A DNA stretch of 64,000 nucleotides, from assembly GCF_024385605.1 (NCBI RefSeq), contig NZ_JANFOJ010000008.1, positions 1 through 64,000 on the forward strand, in the 5' to 3' direction. The notes below the pieces were generated by a model. That model was given only the letters and a program-made list of their open reading frames with translations, did not search any database and was not told where the DNA came from. The stretch is from Sporolactobacillus sp. STSJ-5 (GTDB lineage Bacteria > Bacillota > Bacilli > Bacillales > Sporolactobacillaceae). The stretch's first letter is position 1; each line of letters opens with the position of its first letter. Positions 1-8,921 of the stretch are shown here, in pieces. A program made the translations under genes and the position numbers.

Positions 1-1
1 A

Positions 2-388
2 ACGGCCATTTTTATCTCGCTTATGCTAATTGTTATTATTGGTATAGGTTATTATGCATTTGAACTTGGAGACTCAGAAGATTGGGAGAATAATGTAGTA
101 GATAAAGAAATCAATCAACTACTTGCTTCCAAAAATAAAATGACCATAAATGCAGTTGCTGCAAACAGAAAAACTCGACGTTTTCTCTTAAACTTAAAAA
201 AAGGAGAGAACGCTAAACATACATCTGGATTCCAAGGATTAACACCAGATAATCTACACTATTACGGAACAGAAATAAACAAACAAGATGTTGAACTATA
301 TATTCAACCTGGAAAAAAAGAAAACATTATCGATTACATTTTTCCAAAATTCAAGATAAAAAAAGTTAGACTTCTCACTCAACAGTAA
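2..388 (+). CDS. hypothetical membrane-anchored protein, 5' end outside window
   Basis: The reading frame is open to the left edge of the window, so the start probably lies outside; the first internal ATG is at 23. Residues at the left edge form one hydrophobic helix (around LMLIVIIGIGYYAF). About 100 charged, Lys- and Asn-rich residues follow, ending in LLTQQ. This suggests a small protein with one N-terminal membrane segment and a soluble outer or inner domain. I do not recognise the family. The frame is AT-rich compared with genes after 4.5 kb. Confidence 0.55.
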   Translation, partial: TAIFISLMLIVIIGIGYYAFELGDSEDWENNVVDKEINQLLASKNKMTINAVAANRKTRRFLLNLKKGENAKHTSGFQGLTPDNLHYYGTEINKQDVELYIQPGKKENIIDYIFPKFKIKKVRLLTQQ

Positions 389-861
389 ACAGCGTCAAAT
401 CTTTACTGAGTTTGAGATTAAGGCACTAAAAAAATTACTCAGGGCATACATGCGGGCAAAAATCTGATCCATAGCACGATTAAGTTTATCCTGGATGAGT
501 TGTCAAAAGAGATCCAATTGATACTCCTGGTCTGGCTGCAATCTCGACAATGTGGTACCGATGCTGCGAACAGGCTGGCCCCAAAGTTCATCTAATAGCG
601 ATGTTGCGGTGTGCTATATATATCCACGTTTGAACTAGCTGCAAATACGTTACAGGAGTAAAATAATAAAAATGAAAGAGTTATTCACCAAAAATCTACT
701 ACGGAAATCTTACTTCTGCCTGTTAATTGAAAAGACATTAATATCCCCCCTCGTATTGTAAACAATCTTATGTTTTTAAATTTTTGAATTAATAGTGTGC
801 TTTTTACACGAACACTATTCAAAATATTTTTCTGCAAATTTCGATAAAGGGAAGCGATTTG
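389..861. other. intergenic region, no convincing gene
   Basis: No intact gene is visible. Several frames give short open stretches (for example one ending in KKLLRAYMRAKI near 470), but each stops quickly and I cannot assign a family; this may be decayed coding DNA. A 29-codon frame beginning ATG at 672 has an AGGAG 13 bases upstream, which is too far to be persuasive. An inverted repeat just before the next gene is listed separately. Confidence 0.4.
791..819. promoter_or_regulatory. inverted repeat upstream of ABC operon
   Basis: AATAGTGT and ACACTATT are separated by 13 bases and lie 43 bases before the exporter operon. This could be a repressor operator or a small hairpin in the leader. 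GntR/YtrA-type regulators of ABC operons bind AGTGT/ACACT-like arms, but no such regulator gene is in this window, so the link is only a suggestion. Confidence 0.35.
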
Positions 862-2910
862 ATGAAAAGTAGAATAATCAATACGCTAAATATTCTATGG
901 TTACAGTTACTACGTCAACCTTTATTCTTGGTTCTTTTGCTAGGTGGAATGATTTATGAGGGGCTGGGTTTACATCAGATTGTTAACCCAGGAGAATTTA
1001 TGCCTAGGTCTAGTTTCTTGGTTCAAGGGGGAATACTTGCCTTCCTTTTTATTGGAATCTGGAGTGTGCGAATGGATACCGTTCATCGTGTTGATGATCT
1101 CTATCTCAGCATACATCATGCATTTGTTCCCAGGCTATTTGCAAAATGGATCTTTGGGGCGCTCATTTCAATCTTTGTTGGTGTCATTTTATACATAGAA
1201 TATGCCATTGTTTATTTGGCTGAAGGCTTTTCGTTGAATCATCTATTCTTCAGTGCTTTTCTCTATGTCATGCTTTACTTTTCTTTTACCTTTTATATTA
1301 GTTATTTACTCGGCTTTATGCTTGCTTTCCTTACAAAAGATCGCGTGGTCTATCTGTATTCAATAATTATTTGGGGATTGATCGGACCGGCAAATTTTAT
1401 TTTTCTTGGACGAACACTTCAACGGGCTGCGGAAATTTTAAATCTTGGAGAACCGAATCCAACGATTGGTTATGATGGCCTTTATGGGTTTGCTAATGAC
1501 AGTGTTTATTGGCAAAAACACCTCTTATGGTTTGTTATTCTTCTTGGAATTTTTTTGCTTACTCTTTCATTGAAGTATCGTGTGTTTACGCGAAGAAAAA
1601 CAAATGTGCTTGTGATTAGTTTGAGTGTTATTGTATTGATCCTCACAATTTCTTTGAACTTGGATCGACAGGTTTATTCAGCAGGGAATGCACGCACAAA
1701 GCCAAGAGAAATGGTGGAACAATACTATTATTTTAAGAAACAAGTAGTTCCGAAACAGTACACTATAAGAGCGACCTCATACACGATCGATCTGCGCGTA
1801 AAAAGATTGGTAACTGCACAAGTCAACATGACACTTAAAAATCAAGAGCAGCACTCTTTACGTCATGTGGATCTATCTCTCTATCATGGATTTAAGGTCA
1901 AAACAATCCGGGTCAATGGAAAATCAGCTTCTTTTTCACAGAAGAAGGATCTTCTTCATCTTACGTTGAAAAATAAATGGATACCAGGCCGCAATCTTAA
2001 GGTTGATCTCAACTATCAAGGGCTAAGTTCACCGCTCTTTTATGCGAATGGACAATCCGTTTATCTGCCCTATTATTTTAATTGGCTTCCATCCACACAA
2101 TTAAGTCCTTCGTTTACGCTCGATAACGGGAATTTAACGCGAATGAATCATCAAAACAGGCAAAAGATCTCTTATGTGCTGCACTACAGGGGCAGAACAC
2201 CGCTTTATACGAATATTCCAGAACGAACCCATAATGAGTGGTCAGGAAACACGCACGGTCTCACACTTGTGTCCGGTGAAGTGCAGAGCGAAAACAAGAA
2301 TGGAGAACGCTACGTTCATACAACAAACTTAAAAAATCCTCAAATGAATGACATGCAGAAACAAACCGAAACATTTATTAAAACGGCAAAAAAGGATTTA
2401 GATCTAGGACATCGAGCAGTTCCAAAAACGATTTTTAGAATACCGATCCTTTCCATCTCGGACTTATCTTCCGAAGAGTTTGCTTGGTATACCGATGACA
2501 CCTTGATTGTTAGCGATGCTTCCGAGTATTTGCTTAAAGAAGGATTGGATTCTTATGTGAACTGGCTGGTGCCTGCAGTCACTTGGAAATATGATGGTAT
2601 CCACGTGAGTGACCTAGATTATGTACGAGCATTCGACATGACCTATGCCTATCTGTATAATCAGTCCGCACATAGTCGCAATGATTCAGAAGTATTGGAT
2701 TGGTATCAAGGCGTAAAGAGTACAGGGGAAAAGCAGGAAGTTCTTGAATGGTTGTCTCATTGGATGAAGGGACAAGTCGCGAAAAACATAGATACCAGCG
2801 TGGCTAAGAAAAAAGACTTTTGTCGCTCTTGGTATCGGTTAATGAAATCCGGTGACACATCGTGGGACTCTTTAAATCAGTTGCTCAAGAAAGAAATGGG
2901 GAGATCTTAA
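862..2910 (+). CDS. ABC-2 type permease with aminopeptidase-like ectodomain
   Basis: 682-residue membrane protein. The first 260 residues hold about six or seven hydrophobic segments typical of an ABC-2 exporter permease. The remaining 400 or so residues are soluble and resemble the beta-rich N-terminal domain of M1 aminopeptidases (strands around TIDLRVKRL, VDLSLYHGF and LNYQGL). No HExxH zinc motif is visible, so this part is probably not an active peptidase. The start is ATG at 862; an in-frame TTG at 859 is the alternative, and AAAGGGAAG lies at 846-854. The next gene, an ATPase, begins right after the stop, and a second permease follows, so the three form one exporter operon. The substrate is unknown; peptides or antimicrobials are guesses. 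Confidence 0.75.
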   Translation: MKSRIINTLNILWLQLLRQPLFLVLLLGGMIYEGLGLHQIVNPGEFMPRSSFLVQGGILAFLFIGIWSVRMDTVHRVDDLYLSIHHAFVPRLFAKWIFGALISIFVGVILYIEYAIVYLAEGFSLNHLFFSAFLYVMLYFSFTFYISYLLGFMLAFLTKDRVVYLYSIIIWGLIGPANFIFLGRTLQRAAEILNLGEPNPTIGYDGLYGFANDSVYWQKHLLWFVILLGIFLLTLSLKYRVFTRRKTNVLVISLSVIVLILTISLNLDRQVYSAGNARTKPREMVEQYYYFKKQVVPKQYTIRATSYTIDLRVKRLVTAQVNMTLKNQEQHSLRHVDLSLYHGFKVKTIRVNGKSASFSQKKDLLHLTLKNKWIPGRNLKVDLNYQGLSSPLFYANGQSVYLPYYFNWLPSTQLSPSFTLDNGNLTRMNHQNRQKISYVLHYRGRTPLYTNIPERTHNEWSGNTHGLTLVSGEVQSENKNGERYVHTTNLKNPQMNDMQKQTETFIKTAKKDLDLGHRAVPKTIFRIPILSISDLSSEEFAWYTDDTLIVSDASEYLLKEGLDSYVNWLVPAVTWKYDGIHVSDLDYVRAFDMTYAYLYNQSAHSRNDSEVLDWYQGVKSTGEKQEVLEWLSHWMKGQVAKNIDTSVAKKKDFCRSWYRLMKSGDTSWDSLNQLLKKEMGRS

Positions 2911-3777
2911 ATGGCTACATTAAAAATCAACAGTATCGCTAAAACCTTCGGTAAAAAATGCGCACTTAATGATGTAACACTAAGTATTACTGGAACATTT
3001 GGACTTTTAGGACCTAACGGGGCTGGGAAGACAACGTTGATGCGCTTGATCGCTACATTGGATACTCCGGACAGCGGAGAAATAAAGTTAAATGACTTAT
3101 CTTGGAAGCAGCCTCACCAGGTTCGAAATTTATTGGGCTATTTGCCGCAACATTTCTCCATTTATAAGTCGCTAAACGTTTATGAAGTCATGAATCACTT
3201 TGCTGTCTTAAAAGGAATCAGTGAGAAAGACGAACGCAAGAGGGAAATCAATTATATTCTGGAAGCCGTTAATCTGCAGGATCAAAAAAACATAAAGATT
3301 CACGCGCTTTCCGGGGGCATGCTTCGTCGTCTGGGTATTGCACAGGCCATTCTCGGTGATCCAAAATTAGTGATCGTTGATGAGCCCACAGCTGGCCTGG
3401 ATGTACAGGAGCGTGTCCGGTTTTGTAAGCTTCTGCGACGGCTAGCAGAAAATCGAATTATTATCCTATCCACGCATATTGTCGAAGATCTGGAAGCCAC
3501 TTGTGATCATATTGCCATTATTAATGAGGGGAAAGTGATTACATCAGGGACAAGGCGTGAACTGACAAAACATGCTGACGGACATATTTGGGAAATGGAC
3601 AGCCCGATAGATGCGGATCCGCCTATTCCTGAGCAGGCAATCATTTCAACAGTGCAGCAGGGGGATCATTACCGTATTCGTTTTTACCATGATACGGAAC
3701 TGCCGGGTGCCGGACAGGTGGAACCTAATTTGGAAGATGCCTATCTTTATTACATGAAGGAGGCTGATCATGTTTAA
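2911..3777 (+). CDS. ABC transporter ATP-binding protein
   Basis: 288-residue ATPase that should power the flanking permeases. Walker A is GPNGAGKTT (about residues 34-42), the Q-loop lies near LPQHF, the signature is LSGGMLRRLGIAQA, Walker B is LVIVDEPTAGLD, and the switch His is in STHIVED. The order and length match single-NBD exporters of the ABC-2 group. The ATG follows directly on the upstream stop, and the last codons overlap the next gene by 8 bases, indicating translational coupling. The C-terminal 70 residues are family-variable and may contact the permease. Confidence 0.9.
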   Translation: MATLKINSIAKTFGKKCALNDVTLSITGTFGLLGPNGAGKTTLMRLIATLDTPDSGEIKLNDLSWKQPHQVRNLLGYLPQHFSIYKSLNVYEVMNHFAVLKGISEKDERKREINYILEAVNLQDQKNIKIHALSGGMLRRLGIAQAILGDPKLVIVDEPTAGLDVQERVRFCKLLRRLAENRIIILSTHIVEDLEATCDHIAIINEGKVITSGTRRELTKHADGHIWEMDSPIDADPPIPEQAIISTVQQGDHYRIRFYHDTELPGAGQVEPNLEDAYLYYMKEADHV

Positions 3778-4411
3778 ACGAATGGATTGGCCGTTTGAAA
3801 TAAAGGCGATGGGTTACAATTTCTATGTTCCTTTTTGTCCGTTTCTTGTGTTTCTCGCTACGTACTTTTTTGGTGATCAGACGCTTCCGGACACGTTGCT
3901 GCACCAAATGGAATTTATTGTTGCTCCTTTTTCTGCATGGTGGATCTCATTTTTATTTTATGGGTATTTTGAGGAAGGAGGGAGTACGTTCTTGTTCAGT
4001 TATCCGCTAAGGACCATAGAGCATGGATTTTTCAGGGTACTGCTCTTTTTCCTAGCTTATGTTGTACTGATTTTCGTTTGCAGCTTATTATTGGCAGTGA
4101 GGCTTTACCACGTACCATTCATTGCCTTGTTCTTTCAATTTGTATCTGAGGCTTTGGTCTACACGTCACTAAGTTTTATGATCATTATTTTGTTTAAGCT
4201 GATTTGGGTCCCCTTGCTTTTTATAGGCTCCTACGTTTCAACAGAATATTTGACAGGAGGGCAAATCATTCCCTATTATCATGTGATGCTGTTTCAACCT
4301 GCTGCATCCATTCAAGCCAGTGTTTCTCCGCAAACATTAATAAATCTAGGTATCTCACTCATTTTTTTCTTAACTGGTCATTACTATTTGAAATATAAAT
4401 TACATGCTTAA
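3770..4411 (+). CDS. integral membrane protein, ABC exporter component
   Basis: 213-residue, strongly hydrophobic protein with about six predicted membrane segments and short loops. It overlaps the ATPase gene by 8 bases and has AAGGAGG just upstream of its ATG. By position it is the second membrane component of the exporter. No motif identifies a substrate. No clear terminator is visible in the 148 bases before the next gene, which has its own strong ribosome site. Confidence 0.75.
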   Translation: MFKRMDWPFEIKAMGYNFYVPFCPFLVFLATYFFGDQTLPDTLLHQMEFIVAPFSAWWISFLFYGYFEEGGSTFLFSYPLRTIEHGFFRVLLFFLAYVVLIFVCSLLLAVRLYHVPFIALFFQFVSEALVYTSLSFMIIILFKLIWVPLLFIGSYVSTEYLTGGQIIPYYHVMLFQPAASIQASVSPQTLINLGISLIFFLTGHYYLKYKLHA

Positions 4412-4559
4412 TTTTCATGGAAGCAGCTGGCATTTAAATTTCCTTTTTTGGAATCTAGAAAACATCTTTACCAAAAAGCATTCTTCTGTGTTATTTTAAC
4501 TTTATGGAAAAAATTTCGGAAGCTATTCTTTCAACATCATAGAACAGGAGGTTGCAGCT

Positions 4560-5723
4560 TTGAAGTATTCAAATAAAGTGGCGGCGATTCAGTCTTCGCC
4601 CATTCGAGAGATGATGGTGCGAGCAGCACAGATCGACGACGTGATCTCTTTTGCCGTTGGTGAGCCGGATTTCATTTCGGCACCAAATATTATTGAGGCG
4701 GCTAAGCGATCCCTTGATGAAGGGGAGACAAAATACGCACCCGGTGCGGGCATGACCAGACTCAGAGAGGTCTATGTGAACTATTTAGAGAAGACGATCG
4801 GCGTTTCCTATAATATAGAAAATTGTCTTGTCACTACAGGCGGTATGGGCGCCCTTTTCCTCGGTCTGACCACGCTCTTGAACCCTGGCGATGAGGTTAT
4901 CTTCAGCTCACCATATTGGACCAATTATGGCCAACAAGTCGTCCTTTGCGGAGGCACTCCTGTTTGTGTTGATGTGACAGAAGAAAATGAGTTTAACATG
5001 TCGGCCGATCAACTGCGCAAGGTTATCACACCAAAATCCAAGGTCATTCTTTTAAACGCTCCAAGCAATCCGACCGGCAGTGTGATGGATAAGAAATCGC
5101 TCGGTGAGATCGCAGAAATTGCTAAGAAGCATGACCTTTTTGTCATCAGTGATGAGGTGTACCGTCACATCCTGTTCGATCATCAAGAATACACGAGTAT
5201 TGCTTCTTTCCCTGGCATGGAGGAACGGACCTTAATCGTGGACAGCTGCTCGAAAACGCATGCCATGACCGGATTTCGTGTTGGTTTTGCCACGGGTCCG
5301 ATTGATCTTATCTGTGAAATGACCAAAATTACCGAAGATGTCTGGAGTTGCGTCAATTCTTCCGCTCAGTATGCCGCAATCGAGGCACTGACCAATGGTG
5401 CAAAGTATCGGGAAATGATGGTGAAGGAATACGAAAAACGTCGTAATTATATCTATAAACGCATAAATGCGATCAATAGAATTTCCTGCATCAAGCCGAT
5501 GGGAGCTTTCTACATTTTTGCGAACATAAAAGAGACAGGTCTTTCAGCCAAAGAATTCTGCGACCGTTTGCTGGATGAGCAGCATGTTGCCGTGGTGCCT
5601 GGAGACAACTTCGGCAGTAACGCTTCCGGATACGTCCGCATCTCCTATGCCACATCCATGGAGAAAATCAAGGAAGGCATGGATCGGATTGAGAAATTTA
5701 TTAAGAGTTCACAAGTTATTTGA
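4560..5723 (+). CDS. class I/II PLP-dependent aminotransferase
   Basis: 387 residues, the usual length for fold-type I aminotransferases of the aspartate/aromatic group. It starts with TTG at 4560, chosen because AGGAGG sits 8 bases upstream and no ATG is well placed. Visible motifs are the N-terminal substrate loop VGEPDF, TTGGMGALF, LNAPSNPTGSVM, the cofactor Asp-x-x-Tyr in SDEVYRHI, the Schiff-base lysine in SCSKTHAMTGFRVG, and the substrate-carboxylate Arg near the C-terminus (GYVRISYA). The amino donor cannot be read from sequence; the architecture resembles Bacillus PatA/YugH-type enzymes. It appears monocistronic. Confidence 0.88.
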   Translation: MKYSNKVAAIQSSPIREMMVRAAQIDDVISFAVGEPDFISAPNIIEAAKRSLDEGETKYAPGAGMTRLREVYVNYLEKTIGVSYNIENCLVTTGGMGALFLGLTTLLNPGDEVIFSSPYWTNYGQQVVLCGGTPVCVDVTEENEFNMSADQLRKVITPKSKVILLNAPSNPTGSVMDKKSLGEIAEIAKKHDLFVISDEVYRHILFDHQEYTSIASFPGMEERTLIVDSCSKTHAMTGFRVGFATGPIDLICEMTKITEDVWSCVNSSAQYAAIEALTNGAKYREMMVKEYEKRRNYIYKRINAINRISCIKPMGAFYIFANIKETGLSAKEFCDRLLDEQHVAVVPGDNFGSNASGYVRISYATSMEKIKEGMDRIEKFIKSSQVI

Positions 5724-5740
5724 AAGAAAAATAGTAGGTC

Positions 5741-5769
5741 ATCACTCGAAGCATTAGGGTGATTTTTTT
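5741..5769 (+). terminator. weak rho-independent terminator
   Basis: ATCAC and GTGAT arms are separated by about 12 bases and followed by seven Ts, 17 bases after the aminotransferase stop. The stem is short, so termination may be partial. Confidence 0.45.
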
Positions 5770-5880
5770 GCCTATGTATAAATATATTTATCGATAGACT
5801 ATAAAAACATAATTTGTTTTATCAGTTTGACGCGATTAGACTAACAGGGTACTAGATAATCCATTTAGGAGGTCATGATT

Positions 5881-6540
5881 GTGTCCAAAAGTATTTTGAT
5901 GGTTGTCACGAATCATACGGAACTTACAGAAGGCAAAACCACGGGTATTTGGTTATCCGAGTTTGCTGAAGCATATAGTGAATTCATAAAGAAAGGGTAT
6001 AAGGTTACGGTTGCAAGCCCTCTTGGCGGAAAAAGCACCGTTGATCCCGGAAGTATCGATGAGAGCACACCGCAAGAGATCCTGGATACGGAAAAGTACC
6101 TGCAAGATACTGTGAAACTCGATGATGTGTCTTATGAGCGTTTCGATGCCATTTTCTTACCGGGCGGACATGGAGCAATGTTCGATCTTCCTGGGAACAA
6201 AAAGTTGCAGGAATTGCTGCGCGATTTCTATGAAGCAGACAAGATTGTAGCTGCTGTTTGCCACGGACCGGCAGGATTGACCGGAGCAACGCTGTCCAAC
6301 GGCGAGCCGCTTGTCGCCGGCAAGCGTGTGAATGCATTTACGGACAAAGAAGAGGCACAGACGGGACTAGAACCGGTACTGCCTTTCTTGTTGGAAAGTA
6401 AGATTCGTGATCTAGGCGCTATTTTCGTTGCCGCGCCAAACTGGTCGACGCATTACGAAGTGGACGGTAACCTGATCACCGGCCAAAATCCTCAGTCTAC
6501 TTTAGCTGTAGCTAACGCAGTGATCGAAAAACTAGGTTAA
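5881..6540 (+). CDS. DJ-1/PfpI family protein (Hsp31-like)
   Basis: 219-residue type 1 glutamine-amidotransferase-like protein. Family members act as glyoxalase III/deglycases or holding chaperones against methylglyoxal and thiol stress. The nucleophile elbow AAVCHGPAGL gives the catalytic Cys and adjacent His, LPGGHGAMFDL is the oxyanion-side glycine loop, and the early Glu of ELTEGKTTG matches the conserved acid in Hsp31-type proteins. GTG at 5881 is preferred to ATG at 5875 because AGGAGG (5867-5872) is 8 bases from the GTG but only 2 from the ATG. The gene has its own terminator. Precise substrate is inferred from the family only. Confidence 0.85.
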   Translation: MSKSILMVVTNHTELTEGKTTGIWLSEFAEAYSEFIKKGYKVTVASPLGGKSTVDPGSIDESTPQEILDTEKYLQDTVKLDDVSYERFDAIFLPGGHGAMFDLPGNKKLQELLRDFYEADKIVAAVCHGPAGLTGATLSNGEPLVAGKRVNAFTDKEEAQTGLEPVLPFLLESKIRDLGAIFVAAPNWSTHYEVDGNLITGQNPQSTLAVANAVIEKLG

Positions 6541-6545
6541 TCAAC

Positions 6546-6583
6546 GAAAAGCTGGTATCTTATAGGGTATCAGCTTTTCTTTT
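6546..6583 (+). terminator. rho-independent terminator
   Basis: GAAAAGCTG pairs with CAGCTTTTC around a partly paired loop, and a T-rich tail follows. It lies 6 bases after the DJ-1 family gene. Confidence 0.75.
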
Positions 6584-6602
6584 AGGAAATGAGGCGGACA
6601 CT

Positions 6603-7358
6603 ATGGAAATGGCACTTGTTACAGGCGTATCAAAAGGGCTTGGGTTTGAGGTCAGCAAAGCCTTAGCGGAGCAGGGTAAAGAGGTTATCGGGTTGTCCCG
6701 GAGCATCAATGAACAGGTGCGAAATCTTATCGCAAAGAGCGACGGGAGATTTTCACATGAATGTATCGATCTTAGTCATGTGGAAGAGATTGAGCCCTTT
6801 ATTAAGAAAATATGCCGGCAAATCGCTGCGCGAAAGCCTCAAAAAGTGTATGTGGTGAATAATGCGAGCACGGTGGAGCCCATTGAGCGCGTCGGCTTTC
6901 TAGACAATAGCGCGATTCAGCGAGCAGTCCATTTAAATCTGTTGGCCCCGATGCTTATAAATAATACATTGTTGAACGAATTAAAGAATGAAGCGATTGA
7001 GGTGGTAATTGTCAACGTAACCTCCGGCGCGGCCGAGCGACCGATTCATGGATGGAGTGTCTATGGGGCAACGAAAGCAGCGGTTAATATGCACACAAAA
7101 GTAGCCGGTCTTGAGCAGGAACAAACAGAAGCTTCTCATAAAATGATCGCATTCAGCCCCGGCATTATGGACACAGACATGCAGGGCCGAATAAGAGATT
7201 CTGAAAAAGAAGCATTCACGGACATTGATCAATTTAAACGGTTTAAGACAAGTGGCGCCTTGCGCAATCCCGTCGAGGTAGCACATGCACTAGTTCATTT
7301 GATATTAGATGAGCAATTAGTGAACGGAACCGTTTATTACGTTGATGAACTTATCTGA
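6603..7358 (+). CDS. short-chain dehydrogenase/reductase (benzil/sepiapterin reductase-like)
   Basis: 251-residue Rossmann oxidoreductase. The NADP loop is TGVSKGLGFEV (residues 7-17), NNAST replaces the usual NNAG, and the catalytic pair is in YGATKAA, with the Ser in VTSGAAERP. The C-terminal half resembles the YueD/benzil reductase and sepiapterin reductase group of Bacillus. The real substrate is unknown. GAGGCGG upstream supports the ATG. A LysR gene follows after 17 bases and may be co-transcribed. Confidence 0.85.
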   Translation: MEMALVTGVSKGLGFEVSKALAEQGKEVIGLSRSINEQVRNLIAKSDGRFSHECIDLSHVEEIEPFIKKICRQIAARKPQKVYVVNNASTVEPIERVGFLDNSAIQRAVHLNLLAPMLINNTLLNELKNEAIEVVIVNVTSGAAERPIHGWSVYGATKAAVNMHTKVAGLEQEQTEASHKMIAFSPGIMDTDMQGRIRDSEKEAFTDIDQFKRFKTSGALRNPVEVAHALVHLILDEQLVNGTVYYVDELI

Positions 7359-7375
7359 AAAGGAGATTTTGTCAT

Positions 7376-8254
7376 TTGGTGGATTTTGAATGGTATCGAA
7401 GCTTTGTTTCGATTTATAAGTATCATTCGGTGTCTGAAGCTGCCAACAAACGAATCATGACACAACCGGCGATGAGTCAGCACTTAGCTGCTTTAGAGGC
7501 TGAGGTTGGAGAGCCTTTGTTCATAAGAATGCCAAGGAAAATGGTGCCGACTGAGCGAGGCAAGGCATTATATTCACAGCTCGCGCCTCTTGTCGAGTCA
7601 TTGGAGAAAGCCACATTGAGCTTCAAAGCAACCTCGTTGCCTACACGTTCTATGGTGAGAATTGGATCGGCGATTGACTATTTTCAGGAAAACATTCTCC
7701 AACAGCTTCAAGCCTATCAAACAGACACCGTCTCCTATTTTGGAACGGCTGATCAATTATTGGATTTATTAAAAGAAGACAAAGTGGATCTCATCATTAC
7801 GTCGCAAAAAGCGCAAGTGCCGGGCATTGAATTCAGCAAACTATGTGAAGAGAAATTTGTCCTTACTGCACCAATACGAATAGGAATACCCGTTAATAAT
7901 GATTTAAAGGCGACGGAAAAATGGCTGCTGTCACAAGATTGGATCAGCTATGGTCTGGACTTGCCGATCATCAGAAGGTTTTGGCGGGTACACTTTAAGA
8001 AGCGCCCGGTGATGAAACCGAAGCATATCATTCCTAATCTGCACTTAATGTTAAAGGCTATTGAAAATGGCGATGGGATCAGTTTAATCCCAACCTATAT
8101 ACTCAATCATTCTATGGATGAAACAAAAGCCAAGGTAATCTTTGAATCGCTAAGCGTTAAAAATGTTATCTATATCGCCTGCAAAAGCAAAAATAAGCAT
8201 CTGCCTGTATTGAATCGTATCGTGAAGATTATTCAGGAGCAATCCGCGAACTGA
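7376..8254 (+). CDS. LysR family transcriptional regulator
   Basis: 292 residues. An N-terminal winged helix-turn-helix (SVSEAANKRIMTQPAMSQHLAALE, split here as residues 19-42) is followed by a LysR effector-binding domain. The start is TTG at 7376 with AGGAG 10 bases upstream; GTG at 7379 is possible. The gene is in the same direction as the preceding SDR and separated by 17 bases, so it probably shares its transcript and may regulate it. A strong terminator follows. Confidence 0.88.
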   Translation: MVDFEWYRSFVSIYKYHSVSEAANKRIMTQPAMSQHLAALEAEVGEPLFIRMPRKMVPTERGKALYSQLAPLVESLEKATLSFKATSLPTRSMVRIGSAIDYFQENILQQLQAYQTDTVSYFGTADQLLDLLKEDKVDLIITSQKAQVPGIEFSKLCEEKFVLTAPIRIGIPVNNDLKATEKWLLSQDWISYGLDLPIIRRFWRVHFKKRPVMKPKHIIPNLHLMLKAIENGDGISLIPTYILNHSMDETKAKVIFESLSVKNVIYIACKSKNKHLPVLNRIVKIIQEQSAN

Positions 8255-8288
8255 TCCGATCATTTTACGGATATTACTTGTGGGTACA

Positions 8289-8322
8289 ATAAAGACCGTT
8301 TCATCGCGGTCTTTATTTTTTT
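8289..8322 (+). terminator. rho-independent terminator
   Basis: AAAGACCG and CGGTCTTT arms with an 8-base loop are followed by ATTTTTTT, after the LysR gene. Confidence 0.85.
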
Positions 8323-8362
8323 AGGATCTGCTCATCTTGACATAGGCAGTCGATCATTATAC

Positions 8363-8386
8363 AATTATCTCGAATTCGAGATAATT
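8363..8386. promoter_or_regulatory. MhqR box (perfect 24-bp palindrome)
   Basis: The core ATCTCGAATTCGAGAT is flanked by symmetric AATT arms, giving 24 bases of perfect dyad just upstream of the MarR-type gene. It matches the published Bacillus subtilis MhqR operator (tATCTcgaAtTCgAGATa). This indicates autoregulation by the regulator encoded immediately downstream. Confidence 0.85.
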
Positions 8387-8401
8387 GAGAGGAGCGTGCT
8401 T

Positions 8402-8854
8402 ATGAGCAGTTCGCCAAATACCGGGGATCAGGATCTATCACTCAAATTATTTGTTGTTCTTTCAAGGGCGATGCAAACCATTGCGAAACGTGATGAGGAT
8501 AATATTAAAAAGTATGGACTCAATCCTACAGAATTTGCAGTGCTTGAACTGCTTGATCATAAAGGGGCACAGCCGATACAAAAAATTGGTGAGCGCATTT
8601 TACTTGCAAGCAGCAGTATTACCTACGTCGTAGATAAACTAGAAAAGAAGAACTTCATTAAGCGCAAGCCATGTCCGGAAGATCGCCGTGTCACGTTTGC
8701 GGAGATTACGCCACAAGGAAAAGAATTTATGGATGATCTTTTTCCCAAGCATAAGAAAGCCATTCATGAACTATTCAGCGGCGTCACTGATGAGGAAAAA
8801 CATCAGTTGATTGATCACTTAAAGAAATTAGGCAGGTATGCGGAAAAGCACTGA
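8402..8854 (+). CDS. mhqR: MarR family regulator, MhqR-like
   Basis: 150-residue MarR-type winged-helix repressor. DNA-binding segments lie around LNPTEFAVLELL, IGERILLASSSITYVVDKLEKK and the wing RKPCPEDRRVTFAEITPQGK. In Bacillus MhqR represses genes for detoxifying hydroquinones and catechols. Here that assignment is strengthened by a perfect MhqR box in its promoter and by MhqP-, MhqO- and MhqD-like genes directly downstream. ATG at 8402 is preferred to GTG at 8396 because GAGAGGAG lies 8 bases upstream of the ATG. One Cys sits in the wing (PCPED); MhqR is not known to use a redox switch. Confidence 0.85.
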   Translation: MSSSPNTGDQDLSLKLFVVLSRAMQTIAKRDEDNIKKYGLNPTEFAVLELLDHKGAQPIQKIGERILLASSSITYVVDKLEKKNFIKRKPCPEDRRVTFAEITPQGKEFMDDLFPKHKKAIHELFSGVTDEEKHQLIDHLKKLGRYAEKH

Positions 8855-8869
8855 CATTTTTCTGCCTAA

Positions 8870-8887
8870 TATCTCGAATTAAGAATA
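8870..8887. promoter_or_regulatory. degenerate second MhqR box
   Basis: TATCTCGAATTAAGAATA has a perfect left arm of the MhqR operator and a partly preserved right arm. It lies in the gap between mhqR and the DoxX gene, so the downstream detoxification genes may have their own MhqR-controlled promoter. Confidence 0.6.
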
Positions 8888-8921
8888 TATGAATTAGTAG
8901 TATAAAAAAGGGAGATTATTT

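Noticed and set aside
672-761. 29-codon frame starting ATG with AGGAG 13 bases upstream
   Set aside because: Spacing is too long and the sequence has no recognisable features.
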